From Cyanobacteria bacterium SZAS LIN-3 (GTDB lineage Bacteria; Cyanobacteriota; Vampirovibrionia; Obscuribacterales; Obscuribacteraceae): a DNA stretch of 64,000 nt. Below the pieces are notes generated by a model. That model was not told the origin of the DNA and did not search any database. It saw only the letters and a program-made list of their open reading frames with translations. The position numbers were made by a program, and so were the translations under genes. The DNA is taken from assembly GCA_018266215.1 (NCBI GenBank), contig JAFEAV010000004.1, positions 80,886 to 144,885 of the forward strand. Direction: 5' to 3'. Shown in pieces: positions 1 through 7,327 of this stretch (positions are counted from its first letter, which is position 1; every line of letters begins with the position of its first letter).

Positions 1-2
1 TT

Positions 3-512
3 GGACAGTGCATCGCCATCGATGGCACTGAATACAAGGCCTATTTTTCCCGGGCCGTAGTCAACGAGCGGCTCAATCGTGAAGACCTGGCTCTGGTCGA
101 TCTCAACCACGCGATTAAACTGAACAACAAATATATTGAAGCTCTCTTTGAGCGCGCTAAGTTATATGAGAAGAGGCATGAAAACGCACTGGCCATGGCT
201 GATTACAGCACTGTGATCAATTTCAATCCCGGTGATCTGGGGGCTTTGATCCAGCGGGCTGAGCTGGCGGTGCGCATTAAAAATTTCGACCAGGCCCTGG
301 CCGATTATAACCAGGCAATTCGACTCAGTCCCACCGAGGACGACCCCCTTATGGGACGGGCAAAAGTTTATACGCTCACGGGTCGCTATGACCAGGCCCT
401 GGCCGACTATAAAAAAGCGATGCGTCTCAATCCCCAGGATAAGGGGGTAGTGTTGGATGCCATTGCCCGGGTAGAAAAGCTAAAGAAGAATGCCGCGCTC
501 TCTGCCAGGTAA
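3..512 (+). CDS. TPR-repeat protein, 5' end missing
   Basis: The reading frame is already open at base 3 and has no stop before 510, so the gene begins left of the window. The visible 169 residues are tetratricopeptide repeats: helical pairs with the typical A-x-x-D-Y-x-x-A-I-x-L-x-P pattern recur about every 34 residues, for example NFDQALADYNQAIRLSP and RYDQALADYKKAMRLNP. TPR arrays are protein-protein interaction scaffolds. The partner and cellular location cannot be told because the N-terminus, where a signal peptide would be, is outside the window. An internal ATG at 195 is not the start, because repeat-like sequence continues upstream of it in the same frame. The phosphoesterase gene follows after 6 bases, so the two may be co-transcribed. 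Confidence 0.85.
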   Translation, partial: GQCIAIDGTEYKAYFSRAVVNERLNREDLALVDLNHAIKLNNKYIEALFERAKLYEKRHENALAMADYSTVINFNPGDLGALIQRAELAVRIKNFDQALADYNQAIRLSPTEDDPLMGRAKVYTLTGRYDQALADYKKAMRLNPQDKGVVLDAIARVEKLKKNAALSAR

Positions 513-518
513 ATTGAT

Positions 519-1004
519 TTGCTACTGACCATTCTCGCCGACACCCATGTAACAACGGCTAAGCGCTCGCGGGCGCAGGATCTGCCGGCAATTGTCTGGG
601 ACAGCATCAAAGAGTCCGATGCCGTAATCCATGCCGGGGACGTGGTCGAGGCCTATTTGCTTGAGGCCATCGCCAAAATAGTCCCGGTGCACGCTGTCCT
701 GGGCAACAATGACACCGGCCTGACACTGCCCGAGCGGCTGGAACTGCAGTTTGAGCAGGTGAAACTGGCCGTTTTGCACGAGTCGGGGCCGCGCAAGGGG
801 CGGCCGGAGCGTTTGCGCAAGCAGTTCCCCGACGCCCAGGTGGTTGTTTACGGACATTCTCATATTCCGGATTTGCAGACTTTTGAGGGTCTTTTGATAA
901 TGAACCCGGGCAGCTGCACCGACCGCAGACGGGAGCCCAAGTTCAGTTTCGGCCGTCTGGCCATCGAAGGGGCGAGCATCCGACCTTACATTGTACGGTT
1001 TTAA
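519..1004 (+). CDS. YfcE/MJ0936-type metallophosphoesterase
   Basis: This is a predicted cytoplasmic calcineurin-like phosphoesterase of 161 residues, the usual size for the YfcE/MJ0936 family of small phosphodiesterases. The metal-binding motifs appear in the right order: D-x-H (ADTH, residues 7-10), GD (HAGDVVE), GNND, and a C-terminal GHSH (YGHSHIP). The strand ending NPGSCTDRR is also typical. These enzymes hydrolyse phosphodiesters with two metal ions, but the natural substrate is usually unknown and I do not assign one. The start is a TTG placed directly before the first beta strand; no ATG fits. It sits 6 bases after the TPR gene, suggesting one transcript. Confidence 0.85.
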   Translation: MLLTILADTHVTTAKRSRAQDLPAIVWDSIKESDAVIHAGDVVEAYLLEAIAKIVPVHAVLGNNDTGLTLPERLELQFEQVKLAVLHESGPRKGRPERLRKQFPDAQVVVYGHSHIPDLQTFEGLLIMNPGSCTDRRREPKFSFGRLAIEGASIRPYIVRF

Positions 1005-1127
1005 GATATATTGCCTGATTTCTTGGCCTGGTTTGCTTCTTCGTACTTCCCCCATTGATCGGTGCTGGGCGCTGGCATATCGTTGCAGCGTGAGGGCGAT
1101 CGAGACAAAGTAACTGGGAGAAAAAGT

Positions 1128-1652
1128 ATGAAAAAAGGAACCAAACTAGAAACTGCCATGCGGTATCTGTTGGTCTGCGCGATTTTTGCCTCACCAATGC
1201 TGCCCGCTTCTGCGCAAGGTGCCTTCCAGACAAGCGGACCTAACCAGCAGCTGGATCAGTCTTCAGCTCCCTTGTTTACGCAGCCAAATCATTATCAGGA
1301 CCTGCGCCAGCACTGCTTCTTTGCCGGTGATTATCGTAACCCGGTGACGATTAGCGTCGGTTACAACGAGCAGCCCCTCTTCTATTATGACGATCCCATT
1401 ATCCAGACTGTTTATCCCGGTCCCACGCCTATTTCGACCGGTCTGATCGGCAACGATATCAACATCACTGTTAATGGTTCGGTACCAGGTCTGGTCAACA
1501 CAGCTGTTGCCGGTGCGGTTATCGGCGGAGCCAGTGTTGTCGGAAGCGCAGTCAGTGGTTTTGGATCCGGTTCCGGTTCAGCCATGAACATGAGTGGTTC
1601 GGGCGCAAGCGCCAGCGTTAGCGGCACCGTACTCGATGGCACGCAGTTTTAA
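1128..1652 (+). CDS. Exported Gly/Ser-rich protein of unknown function
   Basis: The protein has 174 residues from the ATG at 1128, which is preceded by GGGAG at a good distance; an in-frame upstream codon at 1062 lacks such support. The N-terminus is a signal peptide: a basic start (MKKGTKLE), a hydrophobic stretch and an AxA-like cleavage site (LPASAQG). The C-terminal third is Gly/Ser/Ala/Val-rich with alternating small residues, suggesting a beta-structured or disordered surface segment. I do not recognise a family. The next exported protein follows after 9 bases, so the two may form an operon of envelope proteins. Confidence 0.7.
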   Translation: MKKGTKLETAMRYLLVCAIFASPMLPASAQGAFQTSGPNQQLDQSSAPLFTQPNHYQDLRQHCFFAGDYRNPVTISVGYNEQPLFYYDDPIIQTVYPGPTPISTGLIGNDINITVNGSVPGLVNTAVAGAVIGGASVVGSAVSGFGSGSGSAMNMSGSGASASVSGTVLDGTQF

Positions 1653-1661
1653 GAGCGCTTC

Positions 1662-2192
1662 ATGAGAAAGGACACTGTTTGGGCTGTGATGGCGGCCGTG
1701 CTTGTTCTGACGTTTTCAGGGCCGGCTTTTGCTCAGGATAAAACTGCCAAAGCCGCTCCAGCAAACAGCCAGACTGCCCGAGCTGCTGAGGTGGCGAAGT
1801 TTTTCGCCCTTGTGAAGGCACTCGATAAGGCGCGTCCGATTACGCATGCCAGCATCAAAAAAATCACTCAGACTGACCTGAATTTTTATTCCAGTGATCA
1901 TTTCAGATCGCCGGAGAATCCTGCCTGCAGCTCATTAATCAATGTTGTTCAGGCTCGGGGCGAGGGTTCGGTGGAGTTGGAACTTAAGCCCAACGCCGGC
2001 CTCAGCCTCTCTGACGTCAAGCGAGTGTTTGGCAAGTGGCACCACGTTGGGGAGCCAGGTGCCATGAGTGTTGAGCCGCCTGCTCGCGCCTATGTCTATG
2101 AGAAGCCCAAAGGTTGGCTTACATTTGAGTGCGCAAAGGCCAAAGGGCAACGCCTTCTTGTCGTCTGTTTGATCGACAGAGTAAAAGACTAA
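1662..2192 (+). CDS. Exported protein of unknown function
   Basis: The protein has 176 residues and begins with a signal peptide (MRKDTVWAVMAAVLVLTFSG, cleavage near AFAQD). An Ala/Lys-rich linker follows, then a globular part with three cysteines (PACSS, FECAK, VVCLI), one or two of which could form a periplasmic disulfide. I do not recognise the fold. It lies 9 bases behind another exported protein and runs convergently into the peptidase gene on the other strand. The two stop codons overlap, sharing bases 2189-2192. Confidence 0.7.
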   Translation: MRKDTVWAVMAAVLVLTFSGPAFAQDKTAKAAPANSQTARAAEVAKFFALVKALDKARPITHASIKKITQTDLNFYSSDHFRSPENPACSSLINVVQARGEGSVELELKPNAGLSLSDVKRVFGKWHHVGEPGAMSVEPPARAYVYEKPKGWLTFECAKAKGQRLLVVCLIDRVKD

Positions 2193-3208
2193 AACAGGGG
2201 GTGTTTCGTTCCGCTGCTGTCTTTGACTTGTGCCTGATCATGCATCAGCTTGATCAGCTTGGAAAAGTGCTTCAAAATTATCTCGTCGCTGACCTGTTTC
2301 TTGGGGTCGGGGACGTGCTTAATGGCAAATATCTCGGCAAATAATTCGTCCTTATTCGTAAGGAAGTAATTCAACCGATGACGTTCTTCCGTGTTCAGTG
2401 ATTTTGCGCCTTCCTGGAAGGCAGCATCAAAATCATGCCGGGCACTGAATTTTTTCAAAACAGCCTGGTCAATGGCGTGGCCCATTTCATGCCAGCCATT
2501 GCGCTCGATGCCTGCGTAGGTCAGACTTTTTACGTCGAAGTTATTGAGATTTTCTTTCCCGTCTCCATACGACTGCAATCCATTGCGGCGCTGATAATCA
2601 ATGGAGGCGTTAACTTTAGCCTCAACTTTCTGCTCCTGCACCGTTCTGGACGCCCTGTCAACGAAGATGATTGCGTTCTTACTCGGGCTATAAAACATAG
2701 GCAGCTGGTCAATGGTGTGATTTTGACCTCTGGCCGCCTCGGAGGCCTCTTTTGCCAGGTCCGGCGACAGATTGACGTTGACAATTATGCGACACTTGCA
2801 GTGGCTGGCCAGAAGTGCCTGCCGAAGGTGATCGGGCACTGTTTGCAGCCAGTGCTCAACCTCCGCTTTGCGCCTTGGAGACACCCCCTGATCGACTTGA
2901 ATTTCACCAGGTTGGATCGCCATCGCGTGCTTCTCGCCGACAGGGGCGGCTTTGTCGGAAGCTTTTTTGCTGGCCGCGACTACGGAGTGCCCATCGACCA
3001 GCTGGAAGGCGCTGCTCTGGGCCTCGCTTGCTTTCTTTATTTCTGACTGATCAACTTTGGTCATTGAAAAGTCCTGGCCTGCCATCAGTCTTTGCTTCTC
3101 TAAAAGCTTATTGTCTCTGCTGGTAGTGGGTGTCACGTTGTCGACGCCTTTTTCCGGAGTCGTGACTTCCTTCGGCTGGTCCGAAGTATTGGAATTATCT
3201 TTAGACAT
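2189..3208 (-). CDS. ATLF-like (anthrax lethal factor type) zinc peptidase
   Basis: The product has 339 residues from the ATG at 3208, which follows GGAGGTG; a longer frame from 3277 adds residues without a ribosome site. The C-terminal part holds NGWHEMGHAID, a HExxH zinc site at about residues 240-244. Some 48-52 residues later comes DELFAEIFA, whose glutamates can supply the third zinc ligand. HExGH followed by E-x-FAE at this distance is the signature of the lethal factor/Pro-Pro endopeptidase (M34) group. The N-terminal 100 residues are Ser/Thr/Lys-rich and probably disordered. There is no signal peptide, so it either acts in the cytoplasm or leaves by another route. The substrate is unknown. 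Confidence 0.7.
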   Translation of the reverse strand: MSKDNSNTSDQPKEVTTPEKGVDNVTPTTSRDNKLLEKQRLMAGQDFSMTKVDQSEIKKASEAQSSAFQLVDGHSVVAASKKASDKAAPVGEKHAMAIQPGEIQVDQGVSPRRKAEVEHWLQTVPDHLRQALLASHCKCRIIVNVNLSPDLAKEASEAARGQNHTIDQLPMFYSPSKNAIIFVDRASRTVQEQKVEAKVNASIDYQRRNGLQSYGDGKENLNNFDVKSLTYAGIERNGWHEMGHAIDQAVLKKFSARHDFDAAFQEGAKSLNTEERHRLNYFLTNKDELFAEIFAIKHVPDPKKQVSDEIILKHFSKLIKLMHDQAQVKDSSGTKHPLF

Positions 3209-3264
3209 CCATGCACCTCCGGCGGGGTAAGGTCGTTTTACATATGCCCGGCGGTCACTTCTAT

Positions 3265-3286
3265 AAATCGTAATCATGCCTTAATG
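3265..3286 (+). repeat. Left copy of a 22-bp direct repeat flanking higBA
   Basis: This 22-bp sequence (core CGTAATCATGCCTTAATG) recurs exactly and in the same orientation at 4368-4389. The sequences outside the repeat differ. The two copies bracket the toxin-antitoxin pair. This copy lies about 57 bp upstream of the peptidase start on the minus strand. Confidence 0.9.
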
Positions 3287-3358
3287 GCTTTGGCATCGTG
3301 CCGTAAGCGTTTGCGAGGCGTTTTCTTGGCTACCGCGCTCTTTCCCAATGCAATCCCC

Positions 3359-3388
3359 TTGACACGGCGCTCCCAAAATGGGAACATT
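3359..3388 (+). promoter_or_regulatory. Possible higBA promoter
   Basis: A perfect -35 hexamer TTGACA at 3359-3364 is followed 18 bp later by AACATT (3383-3388), a weak match to a -10 box. Transcription from here would start near 3395. That would place the ATG at 3378 upstream of the transcript and favour the TTG at 3414 as the higB start. The -10 match is poor, so this is tentative. Confidence 0.35.
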
Positions 3389-3413
3389 AGGAGGCTGGCC
3401 CAGGAAACTTATT

Positions 3414-3701
3414 TTGATAATCCAGAATAAGATTGCAATTGACGATTTCTACAGGAGCAATGCGTCTGCGCGGAAAAGCCTGGATGCCTGGGTGAAGGTT
3501 GTCGAGGCAGTTAGGTGGACTAAGCACGCGGATATAAAAAAGACCTTTTCGTCTGCTGACCTTATTAGCGGTTCTCTTTATATATTCAATGTTGGCGGGA
3601 ATAACACCCGGATTGCAGCGAATGTCTTTTTTCCACAGGCCACAGTCTTTGTTCGCGAAGTAATGACGCATTCACAGTACAGCAAAAAGAAATTCAAATA
3701 A
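3414..3701 (+). CDS. higB: HigB-type toxin (RelE superfamily mRNA interferase)
   Basis: The product matches E. coli-type HigB across its length. An N-terminal helix is followed by ARKSLDAWVKVV, then the core LYIFNVGGNNTRIAANVFF and the C-terminal strand FVREVMTHSQY. HigB cleaves mRNA on the ribosome and is neutralised by HigA. The toxin-first order with the antitoxin 12 bases downstream is the usual higBA arrangement. I chose the TTG at 3414, 6 bases after AGGAAA, giving 95 residues; an ATG at 3378 would add 12 residues without a ribosome site. The C-terminus is slightly shorter than in E. coli HigB. Base composition is more AT-rich than in neighbouring genes, consistent with transfer. Confidence 0.85.
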   Translation: MIIQNKIAIDDFYRSNASARKSLDAWVKVVEAVRWTKHADIKKTFSSADLISGSLYIFNVGGNNTRIAANVFFPQATVFVREVMTHSQYSKKKFK

Positions 3702-3713
3702 GAGGCCTGGCCC

Positions 3714-4298
3714 ATGTTCGCAGTCACCGCAAAGTATTTAAAATTAATTGAGCGATTTCCCCTCCGGCCTATCGTGTCGCGTGAAGAGCTGACGGCCGCG
3801 CTCGAACTCTCCCTGGAACTCCACCTCGCGTATGAGGAACTGGCCGAGGACGAAAAGGGGTACTTAGCGATCTTGTCTGATGTTATCCAGAAGTGTGAAG
3901 CGGCTCAAACATCAGTAGGCACGGCCAAGGTATCACCTGTTGAAATGCTGAATTGGCTCCTTGAAACAAACAATCTTACACAATCTAATTTATCAGCGAT
4001 TTTAGGCGTGAGTCGAGGCCGAGCCAGCGAGCTTTGTAATGGCATACGGCCGCTTTCAAAAACACACATAGAGACGCTGTCCGTTTACTTCAAGGTCCCT
4101 GCGGATGTATTTTTCGGGACTAAACCTGAAGGCGAGCCGATACCCAGGAAGAAACCAAAACAGAAGCGGGGTCAGAAACTCGCTCCTCGGAGAATCGCTG
4201 CTAGCGTTGTGGAGCTACGAAGACAAGATCGAAAGGTCGCCGGGAAGGCAATGAAGGCAACACCTCCAAAAAAGAAAACTAAGAAAGAGTACTCTTAA
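3714..4298 (+). CDS. higA: HigA-type antitoxin with a basic C-terminal tail
   Basis: Residues 1-135 look like the E. coli HigA class: an N-terminal helical dimerisation part, then a Cro/C1-type helix-turn-helix (about 78-130) with LTQSNLSAILGVSRGRASEL and the closing VYFKVPADVFF. It should bind HigB and repress its own promoter. The family normally ends shortly after the helix-turn-helix at about 140 residues. Here a further 55 or so residues follow, very rich in Lys, Arg and Pro (RKKPKQKRGQK, TPPKKKTKKEYS), probably disordered and possibly nucleic-acid-binding. It lies 12 bases after higB and is bracketed with it by direct repeats. Confidence 0.85.
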   Translation: MFAVTAKYLKLIERFPLRPIVSREELTAALELSLELHLAYEELAEDEKGYLAILSDVIQKCEAAQTSVGTAKVSPVEMLNWLLETNNLTQSNLSAILGVSRGRASELCNGIRPLSKTHIETLSVYFKVPADVFFGTKPEGEPIPRKKPKQKRGQKLAPRRIAASVVELRRQDRKVAGKAMKATPPKKKTKKEYS

Positions 4299-4367
4299 GT
4301 CATAAGCCTGCTGGTTGCACTTTCGTTGCTTTGTTTTCGAACCGTGCTTACTGCAATGAGATCTGGC

Positions 4368-4389
4368 AAATCGTAATCATGCCTTAATG
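4368..4389 (+). repeat. Right copy of the 22-bp direct repeat flanking higBA
   Basis: This is an exact copy of 3265-3286, 1,103 bp away and in the same orientation. It lies about 77 bp upstream of the exported coiled-coil gene. No integrase or transposase gene lies between the copies. Confidence 0.9.
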
Positions 4390-4465
4390 CCCGGTGGTGT
4401 TTAGGCGGCGGGAGGCGGGTATAGATCACTTAGTTTGGCCTGTTTAATGTAGTCGGAGAGCACAG

Positions 4466-5146
4466 ATGAAAAGCATGAAAGAAAGTTGGAAGTCCGCCGT
4501 TACCCTGGCTGTAGCCGCGCTTGCATTTTCTCCGCTGGCGGCGCAGGCACAGGCGGCAGCGTCCAATCAGGGCGTTTTTAACGATGAGCAGCAGATGCTC
4601 CAGACCGATGGAGCCATGATTAACCAGTACACCCAGGCCGAGAACAAGGCCGAGGGTGATCTGCGAACAGAGGAGCAGCGCAACCAGGCATACAGGCTCT
4701 ATGCCGAGCAGCGGATCAATCAGCTGGAAGAATATAAGAAACGCGGTTCCCCCGCCCTGTCTGGTTCTAAGGCCGGGGATCTGCCGATGCTTGAGGCCTG
4801 GCTCAAAAATGATGACGCTTATCGGGCCAAGCAGCAGTCTTACATCGATCAGCTCAATCAGTTGATTATTAATTTGCGCCAGTCTCAGACGCAGACCCTG
4901 GCCAATCTCAACAATGATATTGCCGGCATGCGCCAGAATGAGCAAGACCGCAAGGACCAGCAGCGTTTCCAGAATCAAATGCAAATCAACCAGTTTAATG
5001 AACTGCAAAGTGAAATGGGTGCCTGTTCCTGGGGCGGTACGCCCAATGACGGCTATTACAATTCCACCGGCGGTTACGGTGTCCTCGGCGGCTACGGCTA
5101 CAGTCCTATGGCTGGTCGCAGCGGCATGATGCGTGGTGGATTCTAG
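4466..5146 (+). CDS. Exported coiled-coil protein with Gly/Tyr-rich tail
   Basis: The product has 226 residues, starting at an ATG behind CGGAGAG. Residues 1-30 form a signal peptide (KSAVTLAVAALAFSPLAAQA). Residues about 35-190 are rich in Gln, Asn, Glu and Leu with heptad-like spacing, pointing to long helices or a coiled coil (QSYIDQLNQLIINLRQ, QRFQNQMQINQFNEL). The last 35 residues are Gly/Tyr-rich (GGYGVLGGYGYSP). I do not recognise a family. A periplasmic or surface structural role is plausible but not shown. The calpain-like gene begins at the base after its stop codon. Confidence 0.75.
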   Translation: MKSMKESWKSAVTLAVAALAFSPLAAQAQAAASNQGVFNDEQQMLQTDGAMINQYTQAENKAEGDLRTEEQRNQAYRLYAEQRINQLEEYKKRGSPALSGSKAGDLPMLEAWLKNDDAYRAKQQSYIDQLNQLIINLRQSQTQTLANLNNDIAGMRQNEQDRKDQQRFQNQMQINQFNELQSEMGACSWGGTPNDGYYNSTGGYGVLGGYGYSPMAGRSGMMRGGF

Positions 5147-6916
5147 TTGGCCGGGCAGGACGAGCAGGACAAGGATAAGAAATCCAGCTCCAGTCCTGCT
5201 TCTGACTCGAAAACCGGGGCTGGAAGCGGCTATCAGTTTTTTGTAGATGACCCGAACAATGCCGGCGGCTATAGTTTTGGCCTGGGTAATACCGCGGGTG
5301 TTTCATCGCCCCAGTTTGACACCAGTCTGCCCGATTGGTTCAGTACCCCGGGCACCAGTACCCCGGCCAGTTATGACCTGCCGGCTTTCAAATTGCCGGA
5401 GAGCCCGGTCCTGCCTGATCTGGGAGCGGTGCCCGGCGTGACCGATGTGGCCGCCCTGCCCTCGATGCCGGATATCCCGGATCTTGCCCAGAGTGAGGCT
5501 CAGTTTCAGACCCAGATCCCAACCCAAACCCCAGCCCCAGCCCCGGCTCCGCCTGAGGTCTCTTCCTTCGTCGACCCGGCCCTTGTCCCTGTCCTCAATC
5601 CTGCCGTCACACCGCCAAAACCTCCTCCGGCACCACCGCCGCCGCCCAAACCGCCTCAGGCATCACCGGCCCCGCCGCCGAGACAGTCCGCGCCACCACC
5701 GCCGATGCCGGCCGTGCGCAAGCGTGCCGGCGAAGCAACTCCATTACCACTGGATCTGCGCAATGATAGGAGATTTGCCGGACTGAGTCTGCCTGCCGAA
5801 TTGAGCCAGACCGTGGAGCGCATTTTTTCGCTCAATGATCTTGATTTCAACGGCTACGTTGACTTTCACGAAATTACAAAAATGCTTGAGGGCGATGAAC
5901 TCACGGCCTCCGAAAAACAGTTTGTGCAGCTGATCTATCAAGTGGGCAAAAAGATAGTGACCGAGCGACCCGTTGCCGATAATACCTTCGTGCCCGTCAT
6001 GTCCAAGGATGACTTCAAGCTCGCCTTTGCCTCCATTCTTAAGGATGTTATGCCTGGACTGGCAAATTCCAGCGTTGGCAACCTGCAGGCTCCGGCCCAC
6101 CAGGTGCGTGCATTTCGCCCTACTGTCTATGCCGAGGAAGATTATCCCCTGGGCAGCATCAAAGCTCAGGCCGTCAAGCTGGGCACCATGGGTGATGCCT
6201 GCTTTGCCGCCTGTCTTGTTTCACTTATCGATCTGCAGCCGCGGTCAATTATGCGCATGATCAATGTTTCGCATGACCAGGGATTTATTATTATGTTCCC
6301 GGGTCTGCACGGCAAGGGACTGGAGTTGATGCCGCCCCGCGCCGAGGAAATCGTTCATTACGGGCTGGCTGAAAAATACGGCTACTGGTATCCGCTGCTG
6401 GAAAAGGCTTATGGTATGTACGTGGCCCAGCATCACAAGCTGGCCTCGTCCCTTGAGCACGGTCATGGTCGAGATCTCTTCCCCCGGGTGCAGCAGGCCA
6501 TGGAAGCGCTTACCAATTGCCGCACCGGCAGTCTGGTTGCCGCCGAGTACCAGGACGCCGAGCTCAAAGAACGCATCATGAGTGTTCTCTCCAAAGGCAA
6601 GATTGTAGTCGCTCTCGCTAATGAAGGCATACCGCAGTCTGCGACCCTGGCCGGGGTCGCGCCTGTTCCACTAAAACCATATGCGGTGCAGGGTTTTGAC
6701 GCGGCCAGCAATAAAATGATTGTGCGCGGGGTCGGCACGGTCAATACCAGCAATCTTGATGAGTCTGTCCTGCGACTGACTCTGGAACAATTCTGTGATT
6801 ATTTCCGAACGATCTATTACGAAAAAGAACTCGATAATGCCACTCCGGCGAATGTGGAATTGCATCCGGCCAAACCGGGAGCAAACCCCTGGCGCAAATT
6901 ACCGGGTGATCAGTGA
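5147..6916 (+). CDS. EF-hand plus calpain-like protein, likely catalytically dead
   Basis: The frame gives 589 residues from a TTG immediately after the previous stop; the true start could lie further in. Residues 1-130 are low-complexity and 130-190 strongly proline-rich. Residues 231-242 form a full EF-hand loop with D231, D233, N235, G236, D239 and E242, so calcium binding is likely. Residues about 340-530 resemble the calpain (C2) core: LGTMGDACFAACLVSL aligns with the cysteine helix, YPLLEKAYGMY with the conserved LLEKAY stretch, and KPYAVQGFD with the His strand. By eye the catalytic Cys position is Ala351 (Cys352 is adjacent), the oxyanion Gln is Leu and the His is Lys510. It therefore looks like a pseudo-protease or a divergent enzyme. 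Confidence 0.6.
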   Translation: MAGQDEQDKDKKSSSSPASDSKTGAGSGYQFFVDDPNNAGGYSFGLGNTAGVSSPQFDTSLPDWFSTPGTSTPASYDLPAFKLPESPVLPDLGAVPGVTDVAALPSMPDIPDLAQSEAQFQTQIPTQTPAPAPAPPEVSSFVDPALVPVLNPAVTPPKPPPAPPPPPKPPQASPAPPPRQSAPPPPMPAVRKRAGEATPLPLDLRNDRRFAGLSLPAELSQTVERIFSLNDLDFNGYVDFHEITKMLEGDELTASEKQFVQLIYQVGKKIVTERPVADNTFVPVMSKDDFKLAFASILKDVMPGLANSSVGNLQAPAHQVRAFRPTVYAEEDYPLGSIKAQAVKLGTMGDACFAACLVSLIDLQPRSIMRMINVSHDQGFIIMFPGLHGKGLELMPPRAEEIVHYGLAEKYGYWYPLLEKAYGMYVAQHHKLASSLEHGHGRDLFPRVQQAMEALTNCRTGSLVAAEYQDAELKERIMSVLSKGKIVVALANEGIPQSATLAGVAPVPLKPYAVQGFDAASNKMIVRGVGTVNTSNLDESVLRLTLEQFCDYFRTIYYEKELDNATPANVELHPAKPGANPWRKLPGDQ

Positions 6917-6920
6917 GCGC

Positions 6921-7280
6921 TCATTCGCGATAGTTGCCGAATTCTTCCACCAGCGCCCGGACGGCTTCTTTGATTTCTTTGCCGGCGGTCAGTTCTTCGA
7001 TTCTCTTGTCTTGTTTAAAGGCTTTCAAGCCACGGGCGGCTTCTTCGCGGATGCGCAGCACAGGGTGTTCCCGGGAGACAAAATAGAGGGGCGGAATGCT
7101 GACAGGTTTGTTTTCTTTGACCATCTGCTCAATTGCTACTTTTGCCGCTTCATAATCGTTGCTCTTGAGGCAGCCGATCAGGGCATTAAAGAGCATATGG
7201 TCGACTTTATTGAAAATGCCCTTGGCCGCGCCACTGATCATGTCGGTTACTTTGCTGAACTCGGCGGCGAAATCGGACAC
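6921..7280 (-). CDS. Small helical protein, possibly HEAT-like, function unknown
   Basis: The protein has 119 residues, starting at GTG 7280 behind AGGTG. It is soluble and nearly all helical. The segment HPVLRIREEAARGLKAF resembles a HEAT-type repeat helix, and the C-terminus (GKEIKEAVRALVEEF) is amphipathic. There is no signal peptide. The stop lies 4 bases from the convergent calpain-like gene. The start faces the matrixin gene, leaving under 50 bp for two divergent promoters. The overlapping plus-strand frame has less protein-like composition, so I prefer this strand. I cannot assign a family. Confidence 0.55.
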   Translation of the reverse strand: MSDFAAEFSKVTDMISGAAKGIFNKVDHMLFNALIGCLKSNDYEAAKVAIEQMVKENKPVSIPPLYFVSREHPVLRIREEAARGLKAFKQDKRIEELTAGKEIKEAVRALVEEFGNYRE

Positions 7281-7327
7281 AATAGCACCTATAATTTCTG
7301 TTGCTGCTTTTATGCCATGGTGAGTGG

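Noticed and set aside
2435..3046. 203-codon plus-strand frame opposite the zinc peptidase
   Set aside because: The minus-strand gene has HEMGH, the later FAE motif and a strong ribosome site.
3265..4389. Integron cassette carrying higBA
   Set aside because: The flanking 22-bp repeat lacks the recombination core and the long imperfect palindrome of attC sites, and no integron integrase is nearby.
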